A stretch of 64,000 nucleotides of DNA from Chlorobiaceae bacterium. Its GTDB lineage: Bacteria; Bacteroidota; Chlorobiia; Chlorobiales; Chlorobiaceae. Position 1 is the first letter of the stretch; each line of letters begins with the position of its first letter. Below are positions 24,454-33,369 of the stretch, in pieces. Under the pieces are notes generated by a model. It saw only the letters and a list, made by a program, of their open reading frames with translations, was not told the origin of the DNA and ran no database searches. A program made the position numbers and the translations under genes. Where the stretch lies: contig JAAXWS010000001.1 in assembly GCA_013334865.1 (NCBI GenBank), forward strand, positions 155,830 to 219,829. The letters are read 5' to 3'.

Positions 24454-24481
24454 TTGAGGCAATGCGATGTTTTCTTATCTT
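24454..24481 (+). promoter_or_regulatory. Possible promoter of csmE
   Basis: TTGAGG (24454-24459) and TATCTT (24476-24481) have a 16-base spacer and lie about 45 bases before the ATG at 24524. The match is modest. Confidence 0.35.
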
Positions 24482-24523
24482 TCTTCATAAAGCATTCACT
24501 CAACACCAAGCCGAACCATCATT

Positions 24524-24766
24524 ATGAATATGAACGGAGCATTCGTTCAAGGCGCAGAAGCATACGGAAGGCTTCTTGAAGTTTTCATCGACGGCCACTG
24601 GTGGGTTGTTGGGGATTACCTTGAGAACGTAGGCAAATGCACCAAGCGTCTTGGCGCCAACGCCTATCCGCAGCTCTACGGCGCGAGCGGCATCAGGGGC
24701 GGATCACCCGAGGTTTCGGGTCGTGCCACGCCGAGCAAGGACATCGAGTCGCGATTCAACGACTGA
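24524..24766 (+). CDS. csmE: Chlorosome envelope protein, CsmA/CsmE family
   Basis: The 80-residue protein belongs to the small chlorosome envelope family that forms the baseplate with bacteriochlorophyll a. AYGRLLEVFIDGHWWVVGD aligns with the CsmA core (AAGRIFEVMVEGHWETVG), keeping the His thought to bind pigment. The C-terminal IRGGSPEVSGRATPSKDIE matches the CsmA propeptide region that is cleaved off in the mature protein. The WW pair, the MNMNGAFVQGAE start and the LGANAYPQLYG region are closer to what I recall of CsmE than of CsmA. The gene stands alone between its own promoter and a large terminator, not beside csmC. Confidence 0.85.
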   Translation: MNMNGAFVQGAEAYGRLLEVFIDGHWWVVGDYLENVGKCTKRLGANAYPQLYGASGIRGGSPEVSGRATPSKDIESRFND

Positions 24767-24803
24767 CCGCCGTCCCCTGCGGGGAGCGAAGCCAGTCTGA
24801 CAG

Positions 24804-24850
24804 ACCGGAAACAAAAAAGGAGCTTTACTGGCTCCTTTTTTGTTTCCGGT
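24804..24850. terminator. Strong bidirectional terminator between csmE and the CoA-transferase gene
   Basis: A perfect inverted repeat of 20 bp (24804-24823 and 24831-24850) has a 7-base loop. Its A-rich left arm and T-rich right arm give a run of T on both strands, fitting two convergent genes. Confidence 0.9.
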
Positions 24851-24902
24851 TTTCCATTTCCAACGAGCAGGACCGCCGGCGCGGCCCTGCTCGTCACCAT
24901 GA

Positions 24903-26414
24903 TCACATCCGCCCTTCCCTGAGGTAACGCTGGTGCCAGCTCAGCGCCTCGTCGAGCAGGTGGGGGGTGTGGCGCCCGAGGGCGCCGGCCATCGCCCGCT
25001 GGTGGTAATCGAGCAGCGCCGGCCTGAAATCGGGATGGGCGCAGTTTTCGATGATCACCTTCGCCCTCTGGTTCGGGGAGAGGCCGCGAAGGTCGGCAAG
25101 CCCCTGTTCGGTGACGATGACCTGGACGTCGTGCTCCGTATGGTCGACATGCGAGGCCATCGGCACAATGCAGGAGATACGGCCGTCCTTGGCCTGCGAC
25201 GGGGTCATGAAGATCGAGATGTAGGCGTTGCGCGCAAAATCACCGGAGCCGCCGATGCCGTTCATGATGGAGCTGCCCATCACGTGGGTTGAATTGACGT
25301 TGCCGTAGATGTCGGCCTCGATCATGCCGTTCATGGCGATGACGCCGAGGCGCCTGATGACTTCAGGATGGTTGCTGATCTCCTGGGGGCGCAGGATGAT
25401 CCGCTCCCGGTACATGTCGATGTTGCTGTTGAACTCCTCCAGCCCTGCGTCGCTGAGGGAAAACGCCGTAGCGGAGGCCATGGAGAGCTTTCCGGAACGG
25501 ATCATGTCGAGCATGCCGTCCTGGAGCACTTCTGTGTAGGCGGTCAGGTTGTCGAACGGCCCGCTGTTCAGGCCTGCCATGACGGCGTTGGCGATATTTC
25601 CTACGCCGGACTGGAGCGGAAGCAGGTTCTTCGGAAGGCGCCCCTTCTTCACCTCGTGCTCGAAGAATTCGAGGATATGGCCGGCGATTCGCTGCGAGTT
25701 CCCGTCCGGCGGCGAGAACGGAGAGTTCCGGTCCGGAGCGCCGGTCTCGACGATAGCGATGATCTTGCCCGGATCGCAACGGAGATACTGCTCCCCTATC
25801 CGGTCGTCCGGCTTGACCAGCGGAATCGGCATCCTGTGCGGCGGAAGGCTGGTGCCATAATAGATGTCATGCATCCCTTCAAGCTTTGCGCTCTGCATCG
25901 CATTCACCTCGAGGATCACCTTGTCGGACTGGTCGAGCCATGTCTTGTTGTTTCCCACCGAAGACGATGGCACGAGCCGCCCGTCCTCGAGGATGCCGGA
26001 AACCTCGACAAGGGCGATATCGAGCTTGCCGAGGAAACCGAACCAGACGAACTGTGCCACATGCGACAGATGGATGTCGAGGTACTCCATCTGCCCGGAG
26101 TTGATCCGCTTGCGGCAGGTCGGGTCGGACTGATAGGGCAGGCGCATCTCCACGCCGTCCGCTTCTGCAAGCGCGCCATCGAGTTCCGGAGCCGTCGATG
26201 CGCCCGTCCACACGCCGATCCTGAATTGTTCACCTGCTGCGTGGGCCGCGGCGATGCGCCTGGCCAAGGCAGCAGGCACCGATTTCGGGTATCCTGATCC
26301 GGTAAAACCGCTCATGCCGACATTGACACCATTGGGGATGAGGGCTGCCGCCTCTTCGGCGGACATGATCCTGCCTTGCAGGGACTTGCAGAGGATGCGG
26401 GACTGGCTTTTCAT
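24903..26414 (-). CDS. Acetyl-CoA hydrolase/succinate:CoA-transferase family enzyme
   Basis: The 503-residue cytoplasmic enzyme moves CoA between acyl-CoA and a carboxylate, as in ScpC, AarC or Cat1. It contains GMSGFTGSGYPKSVPAAL at the N-terminus, QSGVGNIANAVMAGL, the active-site region TEVLQDGMLDMI with the catalytic Glu, MGSSIMNGIGGSGDFARNAY, and EQGLADLRGLSPNQRA. The length matches the family. In an organism with a reductive TCA cycle such an enzyme may handle acetate, propionate or succinate; the substrate is not determined. It is monocistronic and converges on csmE. Confidence 0.92.
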   Translation of the reverse strand: MKSQSRILCKSLQGRIMSAEEAAALIPNGVNVGMSGFTGSGYPKSVPAALARRIAAAHAAGEQFRIGVWTGASTAPELDGALAEADGVEMRLPYQSDPTCRKRINSGQMEYLDIHLSHVAQFVWFGFLGKLDIALVEVSGILEDGRLVPSSSVGNNKTWLDQSDKVILEVNAMQSAKLEGMHDIYYGTSLPPHRMPIPLVKPDDRIGEQYLRCDPGKIIAIVETGAPDRNSPFSPPDGNSQRIAGHILEFFEHEVKKGRLPKNLLPLQSGVGNIANAVMAGLNSGPFDNLTAYTEVLQDGMLDMIRSGKLSMASATAFSLSDAGLEEFNSNIDMYRERIILRPQEISNHPEVIRRLGVIAMNGMIEADIYGNVNSTHVMGSSIMNGIGGSGDFARNAYISIFMTPSQAKDGRISCIVPMASHVDHTEHDVQVIVTEQGLADLRGLSPNQRAKVIIENCAHPDFRPALLDYHQRAMAGALGRHTPHLLDEALSWHQRYLREGRM

Positions 26415-26692
26415 GTGCTGTTCGACTGCTTTTCAAGATTGTTGAAAGAGAACGCGCCTGCGCATCGGGCAAGCTTCGAGATGGATGAACATACGATAAT
26501 ATCGGTTTAACTGGCAATCCCACAAAGGTCGCCTGAGTTGCCTTTCCGAAAGATTTCGCGCCAGGATTTTTTTTGAAAGAAAAGATTCTCCCGAACGTAC
26601 TAATACCCGTAACGAGAAGTTGATATGTGCATCCGTACCGGAGTATCCCGGCAATGACTTGTCTTACCTAACACCAATAATTGCCATCAGTC

Positions 26693-28789
26693 ATGTCCTG
26701 CCCTCAACCTGATTCGGTGTCCGTCAAGAAAAACAGATTCGAAATCAAGCTGACGATCGGGTTCCTCGTTTTCACCGTCGTCGCCTATGCCGGTGTGGTC
26801 TACGAACAGGTCCGCTCGATGGCGATCCTCTTCGAGATGCAGGCCTGGTCATTGTTCGTGACCCACATCCTCTTCCTGATCATGATCTCCTTCCTCGTTT
26901 ACGGCGGCGTGCTGTACCACCTGACGAGGATCGGCTATTTCAAGCGTTTCTCGAGGAACAGGAACAACTCCGAGAAGGAGAACGCCCTGACACACAAGCA
27001 GGATGCCCCGCGCCTGACCATCCTGGTCCCTTCGTACAAGGAGGAGCGCAAGGTGATCATGCAGACGCTCCTTTCCGCCGCATTCCAGCTCTACCCGCGC
27101 CGCCGCGTGGTCCTGCTCATCGACGATCCGCAGGTACCCCCGTCCGCCGGCGCCGCCTACCGGCAGCTGACCGAAGCCCGCAATCTGCCCAAGGTCCTCT
27201 CGCAGTACTTCGATACCCACAAGCAACGATTCGCAGAACTTGAAGGCGGCTTCCTGAACCGTACCCGTGACGGCTTCGATACCTCCGACGAGAAATCGCG
27301 CCTGTACATGATCTGGGCGGAAATGGAGAGCTACTTCGCCACAAAGATAGAGACCTACGATATCGAGAACCATGTCGACGAGCTCTTCGTGAAACTGATC
27401 TACGAAAAACTGAAGTCGATCTTCACCGACAAGCTGAAGATGGGGGTCGGGCTCACCCGTGAAGAGATCGCCATGGAGTACCGTTTCCTGGTCATCCTGT
27501 TCGACGTGCAGCTCGACTCCTTCGAACGCAAGCGTTACGTCAACCTGTCCCACGCCTCGAACAAGGCGATGAACCTGAACAGCTACATCGGGCTTACCAA
27601 CGGCTTCTACCGCGAAGAACAGCGTGCAGAGGGCCTCATGCTGGTCAAGTGCGAAGAGCGCGAAGCGCAGCTTGTCGTTCCCGGCACCGACTTCTTCATC
27701 ACCCTCGACGCCGACAGCCTGCTGGTTCCCGAATATTCCACCAGGCTCATCAGCATCATGGAGAGCCCGGAGAACAGCAGCATCGGCATCGCCCAGACGC
27801 CCTACAGCGCCATCCCGGGTGCCGACAACCACATCGAGAGGATCGCCGGCGCGACCACGGACATCCAGTACCTGATCCACCAGGGATTCACCTTCTTCAA
27901 CGCCACCTACTGGGTCGGCGCCAACGCCCTTATCCGCGTGGCTGCGCTCCAGGACATCAGGATCGAAGCCAAGGAGCGGGGTTACGACATCCTGAAGTTC
28001 ATCCAGGACAAGACCGTCATCGAGGATACCGAGTCCAGCATCGACCTTGCCCACAACAAATGGCGCCTCTACAACCACCCCGAAAGGCTCGCCTACAGCG
28101 CGACGCCCCCCGATTTCGGTTCGCTGGTCATCCAGCGCCGCCGCTGGGCCAACGGTGGCCTCCTGATCATGCCGAAGCTCCTGAAGTACCTGTTCAGGGA
28201 GTTTTCGTTCAAGAGCTTCCTTGAAGGGTTCTTCCGCTTCCACTACCTGGTCTCCATCGCGGCCGTGAACATCGGCCTCCTGCTGCTGATGGTCCTGCCC
28301 TTCGGCAAGGAGTTCAACAGCTTCTGGCTTCCGCTGACCTCGCTGACCTACTACATCCTCTATGCCCGCGACCTCAACCAGAACGGGTACCGGATCTCCG
28401 ACGTCTTCAGGGTCTACGCGCTCAACCTGCTGCTGATCCCGGTCAACCTCGGCGGCGTATTCAAGTCCATCGAACAGGCGCTGACGGGCAAGCACATCCC
28501 GTTCAGCCGCACCCCGAAGATCCAGGGCCGCACCGCGGCGAGCCCGCTGTACATCATCGCCTCCTACCTGCTGTTCCTGCAGTTCTTCGCCGGCGGCCTG
28601 TACAGCATCTACAAGGGCTTCGTCTATCCTGGCTGCTTCTCGCTGCTAAACGCCGCGTTCCTCTTCTATGCGATCGTCCGTTACATCGGCCTGAAGGAGA
28701 GCATGGAGGACCTGAAGCACACGCTCGTCGAGAAAATGCCGGCGCTGAAGCTGACCGTTTCGTCACCGCAGTTGTCGAAACAGGCCTGA
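26693..28789 (+). CDS. Processive family 2 glycosyltransferase (cellulose/PNAG synthase-like)
   Basis: This 698-residue inner-membrane enzyme synthesises and probably threads out a polysaccharide. Two N-terminal helices (about 18-38 and 53-73) precede a cytoplasmic GT-A domain, starting LTILVPSYKEERKVIMQTLL. The processive motifs are present: DDP early, TLDADSL (DxD), VIEDTESS (ED acid/base) and QRRRW (QxxRW). Four or five helices follow. There is no PilZ domain. A long insertion (about residues 150-290, between the first and second motif) is unusual. The start is ATG 26693; an in-frame TTG at 26681 is less likely. A deacetylase/hydrolase gene follows 55 bases downstream. Confidence 0.88.
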   Translation: MSCPQPDSVSVKKNRFEIKLTIGFLVFTVVAYAGVVYEQVRSMAILFEMQAWSLFVTHILFLIMISFLVYGGVLYHLTRIGYFKRFSRNRNNSEKENALTHKQDAPRLTILVPSYKEERKVIMQTLLSAAFQLYPRRRVVLLIDDPQVPPSAGAAYRQLTEARNLPKVLSQYFDTHKQRFAELEGGFLNRTRDGFDTSDEKSRLYMIWAEMESYFATKIETYDIENHVDELFVKLIYEKLKSIFTDKLKMGVGLTREEIAMEYRFLVILFDVQLDSFERKRYVNLSHASNKAMNLNSYIGLTNGFYREEQRAEGLMLVKCEEREAQLVVPGTDFFITLDADSLLVPEYSTRLISIMESPENSSIGIAQTPYSAIPGADNHIERIAGATTDIQYLIHQGFTFFNATYWVGANALIRVAALQDIRIEAKERGYDILKFIQDKTVIEDTESSIDLAHNKWRLYNHPERLAYSATPPDFGSLVIQRRRWANGGLLIMPKLLKYLFREFSFKSFLEGFFRFHYLVSIAAVNIGLLLLMVLPFGKEFNSFWLPLTSLTYYILYARDLNQNGYRISDVFRVYALNLLLIPVNLGGVFKSIEQALTGKHIPFSRTPKIQGRTAASPLYIIASYLLFLQFFAGGLYSIYKGFVYPGCFSLLNAAFLFYAIVRYIGLKESMEDLKHTLVEKMPALKLTVSSPQLSKQA

Positions 28790-28844
28790 GACCGACCGCA
28801 CAGCGACGAGGCGGCAGAAACACCCATCCGCTACCGATACGATC

Positions 28845-30596
28845 ATGAAATTCTCTCGTGGCCTCGCGGCAGGGGCAGTACTGCTCCTGTCGCTTTGCCG
28901 GGTAACCCCAGCCGGATCCTCCCCGGTCATGCTCTCGCTCGACGTGGAGGATTCCGGTGACGACAGGGCCCTGCGCAAGCTCGACCTGAGGGTTCCTGCA
29001 ACCTATTTCATCACCGGGGAGTTCGCTGCGGAACACCCGGAGGCCGTTGCTGAGCTTGCCAGGCAGGGCAACACCATCGGCTCCCACTCCTTCAGCCACC
29101 CGCATTTCAACAGCCTGACCCCGGAAGCTGCACGGCAGGAGGTCACCGCATCAAGGAAGCTGCTCGAGTCGATAGCAGGCAAGCCGGTCACCTGGTTCCG
29201 GGCCCCATTCCTCGAGTATGACGACCGTCTGATGCGCACGCTCAGGGATGCCGGCTACCAGGGCGACAGCTCCGACAAGGACTCGTGGGCACGCCAGGAT
29301 ACGTTGTACGAACTGCCCATCTCGAACTACGAGGATTCGAGCCTCATCGCCTCCGACTACGACATGCTCGAGGAGGGGCGGTTCTCCGGGCGGCAGTTCA
29401 CGGATGCCCTCCTGAAGATGTACCGCGAAAAGCAGAAGAGCGGAGAGCCTCTCGTGGTGCTGCTCCACCCGAGCGTCTGTTCGAAAGAGGCCGGCGCACT
29501 GAAAGAGTTCGTCGAGATGGTCGGCAGGGAGGGAGGCCGCTTCTGCACGGTCGAAGAGTATATTGCCGAGTTCCGGCAGCACCGGCCGGCAAGGCGGGCG
29601 GTCTGGATCGACGCCCCGACGAATGCCGGGTCTCCGGAGAAACTAGCCGGGGAGCTGAAGTCACTCGGGGCAACCGACGTCTTCCTTAAAGCGACAGACC
29701 GTGACGGAACCAGGTATTTCGGCCGGAACGGCCGTGCGGACCATTTCGGGAAAACGGTGGCCGCGTGCAAGGCCAAAGGGCTTAAGGTCCATGCATGGAT
29801 ATCGGTCCTGGCTGACCGGGCGGCTGCAGAAAAACATCCGGAATGGGGCATGATCGATAAATACGGCAGGAGGTCGGACAACTGGATCTCTCCGGCCAGC
29901 CCCGAAGCCTTCGCCCATGTGTCGGCTACGATACGCACGCTTGCCTCGACCTACCGGATCGACGGCATCTGCATGGACAACCTCGCCTATCAGGACGCGG
30001 AGTTCGACTACACCCCGGCGATCGTCGAAGCATATGCCAGACAGCGTCACCTCGGTCACGTGCCGAAACTCGGGGAGCTGATGAACGACGAATACACCAC
30101 CTGGTGCCAGTGGCGCTCGACCGTCATCGCCGACCTTGCCGGCCGGGTGCGCAACGTGGCGATGCGTGCCGCGAAACGTCGGGTCGAATGTTCAGCCATC
30201 CTTCCCGGAAATTCGGCCATCAACTACAGGACGCCTGAAACGACGGGCCAGAACGTCGGGCTCCTCTCCCGGCAGATCGACATGGTGGTGGCTGACCTTC
30301 CCCTCACCGGAGAGGAAGGCGGAATCGGCGCCATTCCCCTGCAGGCGCTCGCATTGCATAACCAGGCAGGAGTGAAACCGGTCATTTTCAGGCTGAACGA
30401 AACCTCCGGCACGCAGCCGGTCTCCGACAAGGTGCGCTCGGAGGCCGCGCGTAAACTCGCAACGGGAAGCGACGGCATAAGCCTGCTGCATGCAGGCTCA
30501 TCGGTCAGTGCTGAAAAGGTGCGGCAGGTTTTCGCAGGCGCATCGGGCAGCCATTCGGCGGAGCTGGTCAGGCGATCGGCAGAAAAACGTCAATGA
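28845..30596 (+). CDS. PgaB-like polysaccharide deacetylase fused to a glycoside-hydrolase-like domain
   Basis: The 583-residue protein has a signal peptide (about 1-22) and a NodB-type deacetylase (about 28-245). Its motifs are SHSFSHPH (metal His pair), RAPFLEYD and LLHPSV. The first motif reads LDVEDSGD instead of the usual TFDDG. Residues 250-560 form a domain like the TIM-barrel GHL of PgaB: VWIDAPTNAGSP, VHAWISVLADR, WISPASPEAFAHV and DGICMDNLAYQD. PgaB deacetylates and cleaves poly-N-acetylglucosamine. Lying behind the synthase, it suggests a deacetylated exopolysaccharide. No PgaA or PgaD gene is nearby. The gene end overlaps the convergent GyrI-like gene by 29 bases. Confidence 0.83.
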   Translation: MKFSRGLAAGAVLLLSLCRVTPAGSSPVMLSLDVEDSGDDRALRKLDLRVPATYFITGEFAAEHPEAVAELARQGNTIGSHSFSHPHFNSLTPEAARQEVTASRKLLESIAGKPVTWFRAPFLEYDDRLMRTLRDAGYQGDSSDKDSWARQDTLYELPISNYEDSSLIASDYDMLEEGRFSGRQFTDALLKMYREKQKSGEPLVVLLHPSVCSKEAGALKEFVEMVGREGGRFCTVEEYIAEFRQHRPARRAVWIDAPTNAGSPEKLAGELKSLGATDVFLKATDRDGTRYFGRNGRADHFGKTVAACKAKGLKVHAWISVLADRAAAEKHPEWGMIDKYGRRSDNWISPASPEAFAHVSATIRTLASTYRIDGICMDNLAYQDAEFDYTPAIVEAYARQRHLGHVPKLGELMNDEYTTWCQWRSTVIADLAGRVRNVAMRAAKRRVECSAILPGNSAINYRTPETTGQNVGLLSRQIDMVVADLPLTGEEGGIGAIPLQALALHNQAGVKPVIFRLNETSGTQPVSDKVRSEAARKLATGSDGISLLHAGSSVSAEKVRQVFAGASGSHSAELVRRSAEKRQ

Positions 30597-31068
30597 CCGA
30601 TTCTCCTTCCGGAACTTCGGGGACAAAACGAACCCGCTGAAGGTAGACCGGGAAATCCCTTCGCCGTTCGCCGCTCGCAGGGAACCACCCGGCAACAAGG
30701 CGACGGATGCTCTCACCCAGAGTGTCGTCCGGACCGACATGACGCAGCACCGCGCAACGCCCGGCAGGGATAGTCGTGCAGAGAATCCCGCCCCCGCAAC
30801 ACTCATCTTCACCGGAAACCTCGGCACAAAGGTCGATCCTGTATTTCTCGGGAGGCACTGACGACGGATCGTCGTAAAGGATATTGAAGGTCGCACTCCT
30901 TTCGGGACTCAACCCATGCTCCTTCCGCCACTCCCTGAAGCGCCTCACGGACTCACCGACCAGCGAGGGATCTCCCTGGTGCATGAAAACCGCAACCCTC
31001 GTCTCGGCAAAATAGACGATCCTCACTTCGCAAGGAGACTGGAGCATACTCTCTCGCCGTCCGTTCAC
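30568..31068 (-). CDS. GyrI-like small-molecule-binding domain protein
   Basis: The 166-residue protein is a single SHS2/GyrI-like effector-binding domain. Features are RIVYFAETRVAVFMHQGDPSLVGESVRRFREW, YDDPSSVPPEKYRIDLCAEV, IPAGRCAVLRHVGPDDTLGESIRRLVAGWFPASG and PVYLQRVRFVPEVPEGESVIDVFLPIA. This is the C-terminal domain seen in AraC/Rob-type regulators and in gyrase inhibitor GyrI (SbmC). There is no DNA-binding part here. It starts with GTG at 31068, inside the upstream stop (GTGA), behind GGAGG. Ligand and target are unknown. Confidence 0.85.
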   Translation of the reverse strand: MNGRRESMLQSPCEVRIVYFAETRVAVFMHQGDPSLVGESVRRFREWRKEHGLSPERSATFNILYDDPSSVPPEKYRIDLCAEVSGEDECCGGGILCTTIPAGRCAVLRHVGPDDTLGESIRRLVAGWFPASGERRRDFPVYLQRVRFVPEVPEGESVIDVFLPIA

Positions 31069-31520
31069 GACCCCTCCCCCCTCCTGCCGAGAAGGACAAG
31101 GAACCGGATGAACCCGATGCTGATCACGACATCGACCAGGGCCGGCGCGAGCACGAGCGGCATGAGTGCTGCGGTAAGAACGTACCAGCCGACAGCAGCC
31201 GCGAAAAGCAGGCGGCCAATCATGTTGAGCAGTACGATGCCCTTCCGGCGGTCAGGATCCAGTGCGGCGTAAAGCACGAGCGAACCGATGAGCACCAGGT
31301 CTATCCCCGCGGTGTTGATGAGCAGCGAATGGGCAGGATTGAGTGGCCGGACATAGGGCAGGCCACCGAGGTGCAAGGAGGCATTGAGGTCGCTCAGGAA
31401 AAAGAGGTACCGGTCGGCAACACCCGGAATCATGAGCGGAGAGGCCAGCAGGATGTTGAACAGGCCGCTGAAGAGCAACAGGTACCTGAAGCGGCGGATG
31501 GTGTCGGGACGGCGTCTCAT
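31065..31520 (-). CDS. Small four-helix membrane protein
   Basis: The 151-residue protein has four hydrophobic helices (about residues 13-30, 66-85, 95-113 and 120-142), separated by basic loops (DPDRRKG). It begins MRRRPDTIRRFRYLLLFSGLFNILLASPLMIPG. No family is recognised. It ends GRRGEGS with GTGA overlap to the GyrI-like gene, so the two proteins are made together. Perhaps the pair senses and responds to a ligand, but this is inference from proximity only. Confidence 0.65.
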   Translation of the reverse strand: MRRRPDTIRRFRYLLLFSGLFNILLASPLMIPGVADRYLFFLSDLNASLHLGGLPYVRPLNPAHSLLINTAGIDLVLIGSLVLYAALDPDRRKGIVLLNMIGRLLFAAAVGWYVLTAALMPLVLAPALVDVVISIGFIRFLVLLGRRGEGS

Positions 31521-31568
31521 GGGAGATGTTCCGGCATTTTCAGGTTTCGTGAACGACGAACGCCAAGG

Positions 31569-31787
31569 TCACTTCCGCTCCGGCTCGGACTCCGGCTTCT
31601 GGCGGCCTTCGGCGATTTCACCGTTGACCTTCTCCACGGCCGATCCGATCTCCCTTATGAGCGAACTGGCGACGAAAAGCCCCGCATTGCCGACGATCAG
31701 ACCGGCGATGCCGTGGGCAACGAATGGAAAACAGAAGGGGGAGAACATGATCGCCGCACCTGCGGCCCCGGCAGCTTCTTTGAACAT
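31569..31787 (-). CDS. Small glycine-rich membrane protein (paralogue of the protein at 19054)
   Basis: The 72-residue protein begins MFKEAAGAAGAAIMFSPFCFPFVAHGIAGLIVGNAGLFVASSL. The two-helix pattern matches that at 19054-19287 (AAGAAIMFSPF and PFVAHGIAGL against GGAALLSPVGMPIVHGLAGL). The tail is helical and charged (EKVNGEIAEGRQKPESEPERK). It is placed behind the membrane protein gene at 31065, 48 bases away. The same leader motifs as in copy 1 lie before it. The function is unknown. The start at ATG 31787 is supported by the shared helices, not by a longer frame. Confidence 0.65.
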   Translation of the reverse strand: MFKEAAGAAGAAIMFSPFCFPFVAHGIAGLIVGNAGLFVASSLIREIGSAVEKVNGEIAEGRQKPESEPERK

Positions 31788-31808
31788 GGGCGCTCCGTTT
31801 GTTCTGGC

Positions 31809-31833
31809 TTGCTGATGCCCACACTGCAATGCA
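31809..31833 (-). promoter_or_regulatory. Conserved leader element, copy 2
   Basis: TGCATTGC (31826-31833, minus strand) and CATCAGCAA (31809-31817) are separated by 8 bases and lie about 21 bases before the ATG of the second small membrane protein. The two blocks match those at 19303-19328. Confidence 0.5.
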
Positions 31834-31944
31834 CAGGTAAAAGTAGCGAAAAATATCTGTACGGAAAATGCCCGCGTCGAAGCCTGCACCCCCTTCGCGA
31901 AGACAGCTGCCTACCGCCAGGCGTTCGCCCTTATCCCCTGGGAG

Positions 31945-33369
31945 CTACTCCTGCCAGCCTCCGCCGACGGAACGGTAGAGGTCGGCCACGGCAGAAAGCC
32001 GCCTGCGCTGCACGTCGGCAAGGTCGAGCTCGGCCTGCAGGAGGTCGCTCTCGGCGGTGATCACCTCGAGATAGTTAGCCATGCCGCTCTGGAAAAGCAG
32101 ATGCGAACTTCTCGTAGCATGGCGGAGCATCGCTACCCGTCGGGAAGCGAATTGTTCCTGCTCGCCGGTTTTCCGAACCTGTACCAGGGCGTCGGAGACC
32201 TCGCCGACAGCCTTGAGAAGGATCTGCCTGAAGGCAAGCTCGGCCTGGTCACGCCTGATTTCCGACTGCCGGTACTGTGCAGACAGTTCTCCGTGCCTGA
32301 ACACCGGCTGGAGCACCGATCCGCCGACGATGCTGAAGAGCGAGCCCGGTGTGGAGAACCAGTTGTCGGAACGGATCGAATTGAGCCCGCCCTGGGCCGT
32401 GACGGTCAGCGACGGGTAGAGCATCGCCTTGGCGGCCCCCATCGATGCGTGCTGGGACATCAGCGACTCCTCGGCAGCCCGGACATCGGGCCGGTTGCGC
32501 AGCAGTTCGAGCGGCACGCCGGCCCCGAGGGTGTCGGGCACGGCCGAGCGGTCGAGGCCGGGGCTCCGTTTTACCGGCGAACCGGGCATCCTGCCGGCGA
32601 GGATCGACAGGGCGTTCTCCTGCGCGCTCCTCAGGGCCTCGAGCCTCGGGATCGACTGGCTTGCCGCCTGCAGTCTGGCATCCTGCTGCTGGACGGCAAG
32701 GCTGGTCACGTTCCCGGCATCGTACTGCAGGCGCATCATCGTCAGGGTCGAATCGGCGAGGGTGAGGTTGCGCCTCGTGATGTCGATCTGCGAGTCGAGC
32801 ATCTTGAGGTTCCAGTAGCCCTGGGCAACGTCGGAGACGAGTCGGGTACGCACCGCCCTTGCGGCATCGGCGCTCCTGAGGTACTCGGCGAGTGCGGCTT
32901 TCTTCCGGTTGCCGATCTTCGCCCAGACATCGAACTCCCATGAAGCCGAAAGCGAGGCCGAGAAGTCCCTCGTTGAGCTCTGGGCCTTCAGGCTGTTGTC
33001 GGAATATTCGGTCGAGTTCGCCGTCACCTGGAGGTTGACCGCCGGCAGGTTGCCGAGCCTTGCGACGTTGAGTGACTGCTTTGCGTAATCGATGTTCCTG
33101 AGGGCGATCCGGAGATCGTGGTTGCTGACGACCGCGCTGTCGATCAGCGCCCTGAGTTCCGGATCCGCGAAAAAGCTCCTGTAAGGCACGTTGGCGATCG
33201 GCCTGCCCGATACCTCCTGTCCGGGGTATGCCGACGGAAGAGCCACGTCAGGGCGCCGGTACTCCCGCACCGGGCTGCAGGCGGCCAGGGCGACACTGGC
33301 GAAAAGCAACACCGAAAGCGCCGTTCGTCGCGACGTCAAGCTCGCCCGGATATACTGGCTTGCGATCAT
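31945..33369 (-). CDS. RND efflux outer-membrane channel lipoprotein (OprM/NodT family)
   Basis: The 474-residue protein is the TolC-like outer-membrane part of a tripartite pump. The signal peptide ends in lipobox LAAC (about residues 28-31). Two internal repeats of coiled-coil and beta-strand regions are expected; the segments LDSQIDITRRNLTLADSTLTMMRLQYDAGNVTSLAVQQQDARLQ and ADSVGGGWQE-type ends fit NodT. The ATG overlaps the stop of the pump gene as ATGA. The last gene of the operon. Confidence 0.94.
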   Translation of the reverse strand: MIASQYIRASLTSRRTALSVLLFASVALAACSPVREYRRPDVALPSAYPGQEVSGRPIANVPYRSFFADPELRALIDSAVVSNHDLRIALRNIDYAKQSLNVARLGNLPAVNLQVTANSTEYSDNSLKAQSSTRDFSASLSASWEFDVWAKIGNRKKAALAEYLRSADAARAVRTRLVSDVAQGYWNLKMLDSQIDITRRNLTLADSTLTMMRLQYDAGNVTSLAVQQQDARLQAASQSIPRLEALRSAQENALSILAGRMPGSPVKRSPGLDRSAVPDTLGAGVPLELLRNRPDVRAAEESLMSQHASMGAAKAMLYPSLTVTAQGGLNSIRSDNWFSTPGSLFSIVGGSVLQPVFRHGELSAQYRQSEIRRDQAELAFRQILLKAVGEVSDALVQVRKTGEQEQFASRRVAMLRHATRSSHLLFQSGMANYLEVITAESDLLQAELDLADVQRRRLSAVADLYRSVGGGWQE

